Source of the DNA: Deltaproteobacteria bacterium
Lineage (GTDB): Bacteria; Myxococcota; Myxococcia; Myxococcales; Anaeromyxobacteraceae
NCBI GenBank assembly: GCA_016214955.1
Contig: JACRMN010000020.1
Location: 78,861-142,860 of the forward strand
DNA length: 64,000 bases
Reading direction: 5' to 3'
Part shown: positions 54,711 to 63,738 of the stretch, one piece after another
Layout: every line of letters begins with the position of its first letter
Numbering within the stretch: position 1 is the stretch's first letter
Notes under the pieces: generated by a model
The model's database searches: none
Told to the model about the DNA's origin: nothing
The model's input: only the letters and a program-made list of their open reading frames with translations
Translations under genes and position numbers: made by a program

Positions 54711-55432
54711 CGCTTTCCCTTCACCGGCGGGGCGGCGGTGGTGCCCGGCCGCCAGGTGAGGCCCAGCAGCACGCTGGGGACGAACTTGGGCTGGTTGATG
54801 GCCCTGTCGGCGTCGCGGATGGCGTAGGCCACGCCGTTGCCGTTGTCGCGGCCGTTCACGATGGTGCCGTCGGAGGAGTAGGTGGCGTCGTGCCCGGTCA
54901 TCGACCAGGTGGGGTAGTGGTCGAGGCCCACCTGGCCGGTCAGCGACCAGTCGCGGCTCATGGCCCAGCCGAGCCTCACGCCCAGGCCCCAGCCCCACTG
55001 GTCGGCGGTGACCTCGAAGTCCTCGTTGCCGCCCACGTAGCGGAAGTCGCCCATGAAGTAGGAGCGGCGCAGGCCCGCGAAGACTCCCAGCTCGGAGAGT
55101 CCGGCGACCTTGAAGAAGTAGACCACGTCGAGCCGCAGATCCCAGTCGCGGCCGCTCTTCTGCGGCGTGCCGTTGGTGTTCTGGTTGATGAACACCTGGC
55201 GAGCCTGGAGTGCGTCGCCGGGATCGCGCATCGCGTAGCCGACGCCGGCCGAGAAGGCCACCGGCGCGCCGGGGATGATGTCGCCCACGGTGGCCGAGAG
55301 GCGCGTGCCCACGCCATCCTGGTAGCCGCCGAAAAGGGTGACGCCGTAGTCGATGGCCTGCGCCGGCAGCGCAGATGCGGCAAGCGCCGCCAGCAGGGCG
55401 ACGCGGAGCGAAAGCGAAACGTGCCTGTACAT
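54707..55432 (-). CDS. Outer-membrane beta-barrel protein
   Basis: A 241-residue exported protein with signal peptide (about residues 1-26, ALLAALAASALPAQA) after a strong GGGGAGGG ribosome site. The mature chain shows repeated amphipathic strands (YGVTLFGGYQDGVG, LRLDVVYFFKVAG, WGWGLGVRLGWAMSRDW) and ends in a strand LLGLTWRPG before a short polar tail, in keeping with an OmpA-like or OmpW-like small barrel. Its stop overlaps the kinase stop by 4 bases (convergent). Confidence 0.75.
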
Positions 55433-55631
55433 GGGTCCCTCCCCCGATGGCGCGGGCAGCATCCCTTCCTGCGCTGCGCCGGTTCCGCCTTCGCGTTTAG
55501 CGCACCCCGTGACGGGCAGTCAACGCGCCGAGGTGCTGCGATGTCCGGCGGTGTGGGAGGGAGCGCGTCCGGGAATTGATGGCGGACAGTGCCGCCGTGC
55601 GGCGGCCGGGCCCTTCGGTTACGGTGCTGGC

Positions 55632-56423
55632 GTGCGGCTCCGCGCCATCCCCACCCTGCTGCGCATCGGCCTGGCCGAGGCGGTCGCCTACCGGGCCGAG
55701 TTCCTCATCTGGCTGCTCAGCACCAACATGCCGCTCGTCATGCTGGCCCTCTGGTCGGCGGCGGCGGCCGACGGGCCCATCGGGCGCTACGACACCCAGG
55801 CGCTCACCGCCTACTTCCTCACCGGCCTGGTGGTGCGGCTGCTCACCGGCGCCTGGGTGATCTGGGCGCTCGACGCCGAGATCAAGGCAGGCACGCTCTC
55901 CTACCGCCTCCTGCGGCCGGTGCCGCCGCTCCTGGCCTACGCCTGCGAGAACCTGGCGGCGGTCCCGCTGCGCCTGCTGCTCTCCCTGCCGGTGACGGCG
56001 GTGCTGCTCTTCACCTCGTCCGACGGCCACCTCTCCGGCGAGCCGCTGCGCTGGCTGCTCTTCCCGCTGGCGGTGGCCGGGGCCTGGGCCATCACCTTCC
56101 TGGCCATGAGCCTGGTGGGGGCGCTGGCCTTCTACGTCGAGTCGGCCGGCTCCATCTTCGAGCTGTGGATGGGGCTCTTCGGCGTCTTCTCCGGCTACCT
56201 GGTGCCCCTCGACCTCTACCCGCCCTGGATGGAGGCGCTCTCCCGCTGGCTGCCCTTCCGCTACATGCTGGCCTTCCCGGTGGAGCTGGTGACCGGGCTC
56301 CTGCCGGCGGAGCGCATCGCGAAGGAGCTGCTGGTGCAGTGGCTCTTCGTGGGCGGGCTGCTCCTCCTCGTCTCGCTCGCCTGGCGGCGGGGGCTGCGCC
56401 ACTTCTCCGCGGTGGGGGGCTAG
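55632..56423 (+). CDS. ABC-2-type permease (ABC2_membrane_6-like), first of a pair
   Basis: A 263-residue membrane protein from GTG with six hydrophobic helices and the layout of the DUF990/ABC2_membrane_6 exporter permeases (EAVAYRAEFLIWLL, SYRLLRPVPPLL, LFGVFSGYLVPLDLYPPW). It is followed 3 bases later by a second permease of the same type. These normally work with an ATPase gene upstream; here the upstream neighbour is an unrelated opposite-strand gene, so the ATPase must be elsewhere. Substrate unknown. Confidence 0.82.
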   Translation: MRLRAIPTLLRIGLAEAVAYRAEFLIWLLSTNMPLVMLALWSAAAADGPIGRYDTQALTAYFLTGLVVRLLTGAWVIWALDAEIKAGTLSYRLLRPVPPLLAYACENLAAVPLRLLLSLPVTAVLLFTSSDGHLSGEPLRWLLFPLAVAGAWAITFLAMSLVGALAFYVESAGSIFELWMGLFGVFSGYLVPLDLYPPWMEALSRWLPFRYMLAFPVELVTGLLPAERIAKELLVQWLFVGGLLLLVSLAWRRGLRHFSAVGG

Positions 56424-56426
56424 CCG

Positions 56427-57215
56427 GTGGCCCGCTACCTCCAGCTCCTCGGCGTCCAGTTCCGGGCCTCGGCGGCCAGCGCCATGCAGTACCGGGCAGC
56501 CTTCCTGGTGGAGGGGGTGCTCTCGCTCTTCTGGGCCGGCTGGTCGCTGGTGCCGGTGCTGGTGCTCTTCGGCCACCGGCCGGTGCTGCAGGGCTGGAGC
56601 TTCGAGGAGGCGCTGGTGGTCATGGGCTGGTTCGTGCTCATGAAGGGCATCCTGGAGGGGGCGGTGAACCCGTCGCTGCAGGCGGTGGTGGAGCACATCC
56701 GCAAGGGGACGCTCGACTTCGTGCTCCTCAAGCCGGCCGACGCCCAGTTCCTGGTCTCCACCGCCCGCTTCGAGCCCTGGCGCGTGGTGGACCTCTCGGC
56801 GTCGCTGGCCATCCTCGCGGTGGCCTTCCACCGGCTGGGCCGGTGGCCAGAGCCGCTCCACGTGCTGGCGGCCCTGCTGATGCTCCTCTGCGCCACCTGG
56901 ACGCTCTACTCGCTCTGGATCCTGGTGGTCTCGGCCGCCTTCCACGTGGTCAAGGTGGACAACCTGGCCCACCTCTTCGCCTCCATCTTCGACGCCGCCC
57001 GCTGGCCGGTGACGGTCTTCCGCGGCTTCTGGCGCGTGCTCTTCACGCTGGTGATCCCGCTGGGCCTCATGACCACCTACCCGGCCCAGGCGCTGCTGGG
57101 ACGGCTCACCGCCGGGACGGCGGCGGCGGCGCTGACCGGCTCGATCCTCTTCGGTGCCTTCGCGCGGGTCATGTGGCTCTCGTCCCTCAAGAGGTACACC
57201 TCGGCCTCCTCCTGA
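56427..57215 (+). CDS. ABC-2-type permease, second of a pair
   Basis: A 262-residue membrane protein from GTG with about six helices: YRAAFLVEGVLSLFW, a VVEHIRKGTLDFVLLKP cytoplasmic loop typical of ABC2_membrane_6 proteins (compare GTLSYRLLRP in the partner), and late helices ending VMWLSSLKRYTSASS. It should form a heterodimer with the permease encoded 3 bases upstream. No ATPase is encoded on either side. Confidence 0.82.
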   Translation: MARYLQLLGVQFRASAASAMQYRAAFLVEGVLSLFWAGWSLVPVLVLFGHRPVLQGWSFEEALVVMGWFVLMKGILEGAVNPSLQAVVEHIRKGTLDFVLLKPADAQFLVSTARFEPWRVVDLSASLAILAVAFHRLGRWPEPLHVLAALLMLLCATWTLYSLWILVVSAAFHVVKVDNLAHLFASIFDAARWPVTVFRGFWRVLFTLVIPLGLMTTYPAQALLGRLTAGTAAAALTGSILFGAFARVMWLSSLKRYTSASS

Positions 57216-57250
57216 CTAGCCGGGCAGCGGCGCGGCGGGTACAAAGGCGC

Positions 57251-58162
57251 ATGCTGCGGCTCACCTTCCTCGGCACCTCGGCGGCCGCCCCCACCCTGGG
57301 GCGCGGGCTCACGGCCCTGGGCCTGCGCGCCGGGGGCGAGCTCCTGCTCTTCGACTGCGGGGAGGGGACGCAGCGGCAGATGATCCGCTACGGCACCGGC
57401 TTCGACGTCGGCGCCATCTTCTTCAGCCACTTCCACGCCGACCACTACCTGGGAGCCATCGGCTTCCTGCGCACCCTCTCCATGCTGGGTCGCACCGCGC
57501 CGCTGGCGCTCCACGGGCCGCGGCCCGGGAGGCGGCTCCTGGAGACCATGCTCTTCGCGGGCACGGAGAAGCTGGCCTTCGAGGTGGAGATCCACGAGCA
57601 GGAGGCGGGCGCCGAGGTGCGGCGGCCGGGCGGCGTGGTGCGCGCCTTCGCCACCGAGCACCGCACGCCGTCGCTGGGCTGGATGCTCGCCGAGGACCCG
57701 CGCCCGGGCCGCTTCCACCCGGAGAAGGCTCGGGACCTGGGCGTGCCGGAGGGGCCGCTGTGGGGGGAGCTCCAGCACGGGCGCCCGGTGACGGTGGAGG
57801 GGAGGGTGATCGCGCCCGAGGGCGTGGTCGAGCCGATCCGGCCGGGCCGCAAGGTGGTGGTGACGGGCGACACCCGGCCCTGCGCCGCCACCGTGGCCGC
57901 GGCCGCCGGGGCCGACCTCCTGGTGCACGACTCCACCTTCGGCGACGAGGAGCAGGCGCGGGCCGAGGAGACGGCCCACTCCACGGCGCGCGAGGCGGGG
58001 CGCATGGCCCGCGAGGCCGGCGTCGCGCGGCTCGTCCTCACCCACCTCTCCACGCGCTACGACACCGACCCCGGGCCGCTGGCCCGCCAGGCGCGCGAGG
58101 AGTTCCCGGCCAGCGACGTGGCCTACGACGGGCTCACCATCGAGGTGGCGCACCGGGGGTGA
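57251..58162 (+). CDS. rnz: Ribonuclease Z
   Basis: A 303-residue metallo-beta-lactamase-fold tRNA 3' endonuclease. The dinuclear zinc site is HFHADH in FFSHFHADHYLG, with ATEHRTPSLGW, VTGDTRPC and VLTHLSTRY; the order and spacing match RNase Z/ElaC. The N-terminal strand LRLTFLGTSAAAPT is characteristic. Complete and of family length. It lies 35 bases after the second ABC permease and may be co-transcribed with it. Confidence 0.94.
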   Translation: MLRLTFLGTSAAAPTLGRGLTALGLRAGGELLLFDCGEGTQRQMIRYGTGFDVGAIFFSHFHADHYLGAIGFLRTLSMLGRTAPLALHGPRPGRRLLETMLFAGTEKLAFEVEIHEQEAGAEVRRPGGVVRAFATEHRTPSLGWMLAEDPRPGRFHPEKARDLGVPEGPLWGELQHGRPVTVEGRVIAPEGVVEPIRPGRKVVVTGDTRPCAATVAAAAGADLLVHDSTFGDEEQARAEETAHSTAREAGRMAREAGVARLVLTHLSTRYDTDPGPLARQAREEFPASDVAYDGLTIEVAHRG

Positions 58163-58217
58163 GGGCGCCCGGAGGACGCGGGCGGCTTGCTCGTCCCTCC
58201 CGTCCGCCTCGAGCGAA

Positions 58218-58236
58218 GGGCCTGCCGGGCAGGCCC
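58218..58236. terminator. Short hairpin downstream of ribonuclease Z
   Basis: GGGCCTG (58218-58224) and CAGGCCC (58230-58236) enclose a 5-base loop, and flanking TCGA/TCGA could extend the stem with mismatches. No T-tract. The rest of the 286-base gap before the lipoprotein gene shows no gene I can support. Confidence 0.35.
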
Positions 58237-58448
58237 GGAGTCGAAGGGCGCCGCACCGCCGGACGACGCCGCCCCGCCGCCGGCCCTCGCGCCGCCCCCC
58301 TCCCGGGCCGCACCGTGCGCTTCCAGCAACCCTGCGCCGCCACGGGAGGAATGGATCCCCGGGGAATCGGGGTGCCCGGTAACCTGTCCTCCCACCGGCC
58401 GTCCCCAGTCCAGGAACCCCGCCTCACCCGGCTCGCACGAGGTACGCC

Positions 58449-59585
58449 ATGCAGCGCTCCGCACTCCTCTCCTCCGTCGCCGCCGCCCTCCTCGCCGCCT
58501 GCGGCGGCAGCTCCACGAACGAACCGGCCGCCACCGGCGCCGACGCCGCCGCGGCCGCGCAGCTCGCCCTCTCGGGCGTCTCCTGCAGCCCGCAGGCCCC
58601 CGGCCCCGCGGTGGAGGCCTGCGCCGGCAGGGCGGCCGGCGACACCTGCGAAGCCTCCTTCGGCATGCAGAGCGTGAGCGGAAGCTGCATCGACGCCCAC
58701 GGCACGCTGGTCTGCGCCCCCTCGGGCATGCACAAGGTCGCGACCGCGCCGGTGGAGGCGTGCAGCGGCATGGCCGCCGGCGACGCCTGCTCCTTCACCA
58801 TGGCCGGCGTCACCCTGTCCGGCGCCTGCGCCCTGCTCCACCCGGGCGTGCTGGCCTGCGTCCCCGACTTCCCGCTCCACGACCTGCCCATCCTGGCAGC
58901 CTGCACCGGCAAGGCGGCCGGCGACGCCTGCACCGTCGATCCGCCGCGCGGCATGATGATGCCGCCGTTCGAGGGCGTGTGCACCGCCGGCCCGGGCGGT
59001 CTCCTGGCCTGCCTGCCTCCGCCTCCCGCCCCGCCGGCACCGGTGGTGGCCTGCGACGGCAAGGCCGCGGGCGACGCCTGCACGGTGACCTACGGGACCC
59101 GTACCTTCGACGGCAACTGCCGCGCGCTGCCCTCGGGCGCGCTCGCCTGCCTGCCGCCGCCCCCTCCCCCGCCGCCCATCGTCACCGCCTGCGACGGAAA
59201 GGCGGCCGGCGACGAGTGCAGCTTCACCGAGGGGAGCAGCAGCCACGACGGCATCTGCCGCGGCCTCTGGGCCGGCACCCGGCTGGCCTGCCTGCCGCCG
59301 CCTCCTCCTCCGCTCGCGGCCTGCACCGGCAAGGCCGACGGCGACCCCTGCAGCATCACCCGCGACGGCCAGAGCCGCGACGGCACCTGCCACCCCCTGG
59401 GCCACGGCGGCTCGCTCGTCTGCATGCTGCCGCCGCCTCCTCCGCCGCAGGCCATGGTGGACGCCTGCGCCAGCGCCCAGGCGGGCGACGCCTGCTCCTT
59501 CTCCTGGATGAGCCACACCGTCGCCGGCGCCTGCCGCGCCGCGCCCGACGGCACGCTGGTCTGCGCCCCGGTCTGCGGGAGGTAG
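58449..59585 (+). CDS. Lipoprotein with seven four-cysteine tandem modules
   Basis: A 378-residue lipoprotein (lipobox LLAAC, Cys about residue 18) built from seven modules of about 40-50 residues. Each has the pattern A-C-x-G-K-A-A-G-D-x-C, then about 10-17 residues, G-x-C, about 9 residues and L-x-C, with Pro-rich linkers between the later modules. Four cysteines per module suggest two disulfides each. The modules are similar enough to reflect internal duplication. I do not recognise the domain. Likely a surface-exposed structural or binding protein. Confidence 0.8.
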   Translation: MQRSALLSSVAAALLAACGGSSTNEPAATGADAAAAAQLALSGVSCSPQAPGPAVEACAGRAAGDTCEASFGMQSVSGSCIDAHGTLVCAPSGMHKVATAPVEACSGMAAGDACSFTMAGVTLSGACALLHPGVLACVPDFPLHDLPILAACTGKAAGDACTVDPPRGMMMPPFEGVCTAGPGGLLACLPPPPAPPAPVVACDGKAAGDACTVTYGTRTFDGNCRALPSGALACLPPPPPPPPIVTACDGKAAGDECSFTEGSSSHDGICRGLWAGTRLACLPPPPPPLAACTGKADGDPCSITRDGQSRDGTCHPLGHGGSLVCMLPPPPPPQAMVDACASAQAGDACSFSWMSHTVAGACRAAPDGTLVCAPVCGR

Positions 59586-59612
59586 CTGCGGCGGCAAGGC
59601 CTGGGGCCAGGG

Positions 59613-59644
59613 CGGCCCGGCGGCACCTCGAAGCCGCCGGGCCG
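59613..59644. terminator. Strong intrinsic-type hairpin
   Basis: A perfect 12-bp stem, CGGCCCGGCGGC (59613-59624) with GCCGCCGGGCCG (59633-59644), and an 8-base loop, followed by TCGCTTCCTC. It lies 28 bases after the seven-module lipoprotein stop. Confidence 0.65.
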
Positions 59645-59737
59645 TCGCTTCCTCGCGGTCCACGCCGGGCGCGCCAAGAGGTCCCACCCCACCTGCCCGC
59701 ACCGGTGTAGCCTCTTCCCCCAGCCCGGGGAGGGGAC

Positions 59738-60676
59738 ATGAACGCTCTCACGACGATCCTGGCGGCGGCCGCGCTGGCCCTGCCTGCCGCGGCGCAGGGA
59801 GCCGAGGCCGCGCTGGTGGACGAGCTCTTCGCCGCCGCGCCGCTCCCGCCGCAGGACCTGTGCGGTGCCACGCCTGCCGAGAAGGAGGCCTTCCGCCAGC
59901 AGAGCCGCGAGTTCCTGCGCCGCGTGGACAAGGAGATGCAGCGGCTCCGGCGCGAGGAGCGCAAGGTGCGCAAGGGGGACGAGAAGCGGATCCGCCAGGA
60001 GATGGCCGAGCGGTACCCCGAGGCCGCCAAGGCGGACCGCAAGAAGATGCGCGGCATGAGCAAGGAGGAGCGGCTGGCGATGGCGCAGCAGATGATGAGC
60101 CAGCAGGGGGCTCCCCCGCCCATGCCCGCGGCGCCGGGAGCGATGGCGGCGAAGGCCCAGGAGCAGCAGGGGCTGTCTGGCAAGGTGGCGGAGCGGGAGC
60201 AGGCGGGCCGCGCCAGGCTGGATGCGTTCCTCGCAGCCGAGCCGGCCGCGTCGGAGGCGGCGCGGGCGCGCGAGCTGGGGCCGCTGCAGGCCGAGTACGC
60301 GCGCATCATGAGCGAGACCATCGGCTCCGACGAGGCGGAGCGACGCAACTGGACCGAGGCACAGCGGCAGGCCTGGGCGGCGCGGGAGGCCCGGGACGCG
60401 GAGACCGTGAGGAAGTACCGGGCCGCGGCCATTCGCTACTGCGGGGCGCTGGCGCCCGGCTGGCGCGAGGCGCTGGTGGCCTACCGCGCCGCGATCCTGG
60501 CCGGCCGGGCCGACTACGACGCGCTGGAGACCAACCAGACGGCGCTGGCCCAGGGGACCGGCGCGAGCGTGACGCCGCTCCAGCCCGGGCTGGCGGCGCT
60601 GGAGGCGCTCCACCGCTACGGCCAGGCGCTGGAGAAGGACCCGTACCGGTTCGACCTGCGGCCGCCGGAGCGGTAG
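59738..60676 (+). CDS. Secreted, highly charged helical protein
   Basis: A 312-residue protein with a signal peptide (about residues 1-19, ending AAAQG). It is rich in Lys, Arg, Glu and Gln, with a basic amphipathic stretch (about residues 60-120, RRVDKEMQRLRREERKVRK) likely to form long helices or a coiled coil. Two cysteines (about residues 42 and 235) could form a disulfide. A Met/Gln/Pro segment (QQMMSQQGAPPPMP) separates two helical halves. No family recognised. Confidence 0.7.
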   Translation: MNALTTILAAAALALPAAAQGAEAALVDELFAAAPLPPQDLCGATPAEKEAFRQQSREFLRRVDKEMQRLRREERKVRKGDEKRIRQEMAERYPEAAKADRKKMRGMSKEERLAMAQQMMSQQGAPPPMPAAPGAMAAKAQEQQGLSGKVAEREQAGRARLDAFLAAEPAASEAARARELGPLQAEYARIMSETIGSDEAERRNWTEAQRQAWAAREARDAETVRKYRAAAIRYCGALAPGWREALVAYRAAILAGRADYDALETNQTALAQGTGASVTPLQPGLAALEALHRYGQALEKDPYRFDLRPPER

Positions 60677-60958
60677 GGCCCCTCCGCGACCGCGACCTCT
60701 CGCGGGAGGGGTGGGCCATCGAGGCCTCCCCTCACCCTCCAGGTGAAGAAGGCCGAGATGCCGAAGGCGACCCGGACCAGGTCCGCGACCGCTCGCCGGC
60801 GTCGATGCCCTCGAGCTCGCCCGAGAGCGTCGCGGCGGGTGTCGTGCCCACGCATCGCGCGCAGCCCGGGGCCCTTGGTCAGGGGGACAGGACTTCCAAC
60901 CCACACCTGAGGTCCGACAGCGTTCCTTACGTCAGCCCGGCTCTCACTGATTCGGATG
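60677..60958. other. Intergenic, nothing recognised
   Basis: This stretch between a + strand gene and a convergent - strand gene has stop codons in all sensible frames and no clear hairpin with a T-tract. I see no feature that I can support. Confidence 0.5.
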
Positions 60959-61654
60959 CTAAAGGGCCGGCGTTGCGACCACTCCGTTGGACTGGTCGCC
61001 CAGTGCGATGTCGGTCGATCCGACAAGGGACACGGGCGGCACCACCGTCGCCATGGGGCACTGGGTCACCGCCAGCACCCGGAAGCAGTATGCGGTCCCA
61101 TTCGAGAGGCCCGTATAGGCGAAGAAGGGGTCGCGGATACCGCCGCGGCCGTGGTCGTAGGTGCTTGGGTCTAGCGACTCGCAGTCCGACATGAGCTTGC
61201 GGACGGTGTACTCCAGAAGCCCTGCACCCGGCGGTGGCAGGACCGCCGACCAGGTGACGGTGACGCGACCGTCGCCCGCGGCCGCGCTGACGTTCGTTGG
61301 TGCCGGCAGGAGGCAGGGCGAGGCCTGGACGATGCGCCCCGCCGAGCCCTCCTTGCCCTCCGCGTTCGTCGCCGTGACGGTCAAGTAGTACGTCGTACCG
61401 TTGGTGAGCCCGGACACAACGTGTTCCGTCGCCGTGATGCCGTCGGTTCTGGTAGCGCCAGGCCAGACCGAGGGGACGGTCGATAGGTGAACGGTGTACG
61501 AGGCCGCGCCGGGTGAGGCGGTCCAGGTCAGGTAGGCCTTCCCGTTTCCCGGGTTCGCGCTGATCTCGCCCGGAGCGGGCGGAGGTGGGGTCTTCTGGGA
61601 TCCGCAGGCGAGCAGCGAGGCCTGCAGAGCAACAGCAACGACCACGCGGCGCAT
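60959..61654 (-). CDS. Fibronectin type III lipoprotein
   Basis: A 231-residue lipoprotein with lipobox SLLAC (Cys about residue 17) and two fibronectin type III domains: one near residues 30-110 (GKAYLTWTASPGAASYTVHL, LTNGTTYYLTVTATNAEG) and one near 115-225 (DGRVTVTWSAVLP, LSNGTAYCFRVLAV). The start MRRVVVAV is chosen because it begins the signal peptide; the frame runs further upstream without a lipoprotein-like start. Base composition is a little less GC-rich than its neighbours. Probably surface-displayed; binding partner unknown. Confidence 0.8.
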   Translation of the reverse strand: MRRVVVAVALQASLLACGSQKTPPPPAPGEISANPGNGKAYLTWTASPGAASYTVHLSTVPSVWPGATRTDGITATEHVVSGLTNGTTYYLTVTATNAEGKEGSAGRIVQASPCLLPAPTNVSAAAGDGRVTVTWSAVLPPPGAGLLEYTVRKLMSDCESLDPSTYDHGRGGIRDPFFAYTGLSNGTAYCFRVLAVTQCPMATVVPPVSLVGSTDIALGDQSNGVVATPAL

Positions 61655-62117
61655 GGCCGTGACGCTCACATCCCGCCGCAGGGTCGACAACCCACTCTCG
61701 GGTGCGCCCGATCGACGCTGCTGGGCGTGCGCGCTGGACCAACACAGGAGGCAGCTCGGCGGGCGGCGGAGCATCGGCAAGGGCTCGCCATCCTCTCGCT
61801 GGGGACCTACCGGTGATGCGCGGCGACCCGTCCCAGCACGTCTCGCAGATCCTCGCCGAGGCGCGGGCCGTGGCGGAATGCGAGCGCCCGGCCGAGCTGG
61901 TGGAGGAGCCCGGGCCAACAGCCCCGAGGACTGGGGGTGCGGAAAGGCCGAGGAGGGTCGCGCGCCCTCCGAGGCCTAGGGCGCGGTGGGGTGCCGGCCG
62001 GCCGGCGACAAGCCCCGTCGCAGCGGGCTCACCCAATCCGCTGACGCGCCCGATTCTTTCCCCGGAGCGGCGGGGCAGCGGGACCGGCGGGAGCCACGAG
62101 AAGACCTGGAGGCACCA
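61655..62117. other. Intergenic stretch without a supported gene
   Basis: 463 bases between the FN3 lipoprotein and the frameshifted small gene. A + strand frame from ATG 61816 (MRGDPSQHVSQILAEARAVAE) reads plausibly for about 40 residues but then becomes Arg/Pro-rich like the non-coding frames, so it is at best a gene remnant. Confidence 0.4.
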
Positions 62118-62322
62118 GTGAGCGAACACCGCCTACCACGTCGACGAGGTCCTGGCCGAGACCGACGCGGCCATCAAGTTGGAGATCCACGGAGAGGAGT
62201 GCTGGCTGCCGAAGAGCCAGGTCAGCGACCTCAGCGAGGTCTGCTCGATGGAGAGCGGGGAGGGAGGCGGCATGCTGGTGGTGAGCTACTGGTCGGCGAG
62301 GAAGGCGGGGCTCTCCGAATGA
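62118..62322 (+). pseudogene. Frameshifted small conserved protein gene
   Basis: A GTG start with GGAGG 5 bases upstream opens VSEH, and one base later the frame AYHVDEVLAETDAAIKLE, then EECWLPKSQVSDLSEV and a C-terminal SYWSARKAGLSE, runs to a stop at 62322. A single extra base in CACCGCC (about 62128-62132) breaks the join; without it the product would be about 68 residues. The VLAET...WLPKSQ pattern resembles small conserved proteins of accessory regions. Either a true frameshift or a sequence error. Function unknown. Confidence 0.6.
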
Positions 62323-62603
62323 GGTCGCGCCTTTCGTCTCGCGTGACTCCCGAGCGCCTCTCGGTGGAGGACGTGATCATGGCCCCAGGGCTGGCGCAGG
62401 AGGCGGACGAAGTGCGCTTCCCCGCGCGGGGGCAGGCGTGTGGCGACATCGTGGATCGCCAGGCTCGCCGTCCACGCCTCGGGGCCGTCCAGGTCTGCGA
62501 GCTCGAGCTCGACGCGCCGCAGCGCCTCGACGCCCCCGCGCTCCATGGCGCCCCTCAGGTAGAGGAACCGCTCCATGTACTGACCGTAAAGCAGGCTCGC
62601 CAT
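62286..62603 (-). other. Coding-like minus-strand segment, doubtful gene
   Basis: A frame of 105 codons starting MASLLYGQYMERFLYL reads like a real protein (mixed hydrophobic/acidic, GVEALRRVELELADLD) up to about position 62385, and the same frame continues upstream with protein-like FLAAAPQTENLLTC. It has no ribosome site and overlaps the frameshifted gene on the other strand. Probably a remnant of a larger gene. No family recognised. Confidence 0.25.
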
Positions 62604-62881
62604 GCGGGGGACCGTGGAGGGCAGTGTGATATCGCCCGCGCAGGTCAGCAAGTTTTCGGTCTGCGGCGCGGCAGCGAGGAACTCGCGTGACGCACGCCGC
62701 GCTACGCCGCCCAGGGATCGGCAAGGAGCCGGTGCAGCTCCCGCCCGCGCCGCCGGTGGTGCTGGAGCTGGGGGATAGGACCCCGGTCGAGCGCCGGCGA
62801 TGGTCTCGCGGCGCGTGCGTGCGGTGCAACGGGGCGCCCCGGGCGCATTTCCGCCCGCGGGCCGGCCTCCTGCCGGGCCGG

Positions 62882-63184
62882 TCAGTCCTCGTAGACGGGT
62901 TCGGTGCCGTAGTCGGGGTGCGCGTCGCCCTCGGCGAGGTCGGCGGCGCGCGCCGGCGGGAGCGGGGGCGCCTGGGCGGCGAGCCGGAGGTGGTCGAGGA
63001 TGCGGCGCGCCAGGCCGGGCTCGGCGATGAAGGCGACGAGCTCGAGCCGCCCGTGACACCGCGGGCAGTCGAGCACGTCGACGGCGAACACGCGGCGCAG
63101 GTCCGCGCCCGGTGCCGGCTGTTGGGCGCGAAGAGCCCGTGGTAGCGGAGTGCGTGGCTGCGGGGCGGCGGCACCAGCGGGGCG
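62882..63184 (-). pseudogene. IS91-type transposase, degraded C-terminal remnant
   Basis: Two pieces of an IS91/ISCR-type transposase C-terminus lie in different frames on the minus strand. The first (about 63184-63112) reads LVPPPRSHALRYHGLFAPNS. The second (about 63108-62882) reads RRVFAVDVLDCPRCHGRLELVAFI, then ILDHLRLAAQAPPLPPAR, and ends at a TGA. In intact elements these are separated by a longer stretch, so a deletion plus frame change has inactivated it. The catalytic tyrosine domain is absent. It marks past mobile-element activity at this end of the window. Confidence 0.7.
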
Positions 63185-63253
63185 GGGGGGTCGAGGCCGG
63201 GGGCCGGGCGGGCCGCAGATCGCGCCTTGACTGCCCGTGGTACCGTCCGCGGC

Positions 63254-63697
63254 ATGGGCGACGACCTGCGCGAACGGCTCCTGGCGAGCTACGCCGACAT
63301 GGGGCAGGCGATGGTGGTCCAGAGCGTCCTGGAGATCGAGGGTATCGCCTGCCGCATCGCCGACCTGGGAGAGCTGCCCAGCCATACCTTCGGGATGGCG
63401 GGGGGGCTGCACCGGAGCGTGGGGCTCTGGGTGCTGGAGCCCGAGGCGGAGCGTGCGCGCTCGCTGCTCGCGGAGCTGGGCTCGGCCGAGGGGGCGGTGG
63501 ACGAGGAGGCGCTCGCGGCCGAGGCGCTGGCGGCGCCGGCTGCCGCCGGGCCAGCTGCGGAGCCGGTGCTGGCCCAGCCGGTGCGCGGCCGGCGCCTGAC
63601 CGCGGACGGCCGGGTGGTGTCGCGCGGGTTGGGCAGTACCGCGCTGGTGATCCTGGTGGTCCTGGCGACGCTCGCCGCCGTGCGCGGCTGCGCCTGA
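63254..63697 (+). CDS. DUF2007-type protein with C-terminal membrane anchor
   Basis: A 147-residue protein. The N-terminal part (about residues 8-75, QAMVVQSVLEIEGIACRI and SVGLWVLEPEAERARSLLAEL) matches DUF2007, a small ferredoxin-like fold of unknown signalling role. An Ala-rich linker (about 76-110) leads to one hydrophobic helix at the end (about 128-143, TALVILVVLATLAAVRG). The ATG at 63254 begins the domain at the usual place. No operon partner is evident. Confidence 0.75.
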   Translation: MGDDLRERLLASYADMGQAMVVQSVLEIEGIACRIADLGELPSHTFGMAGGLHRSVGLWVLEPEAERARSLLAELGSAEGAVDEEALAAEALAAPAAAGPAAEPVLAQPVRGRRLTADGRVVSRGLGSTALVILVVLATLAAVRGCA

Positions 63698-63738
63698 CGG
63701 GGAGCGGTGCCGCTCAGCCCGCCGGGTGTCCCAGGTCT

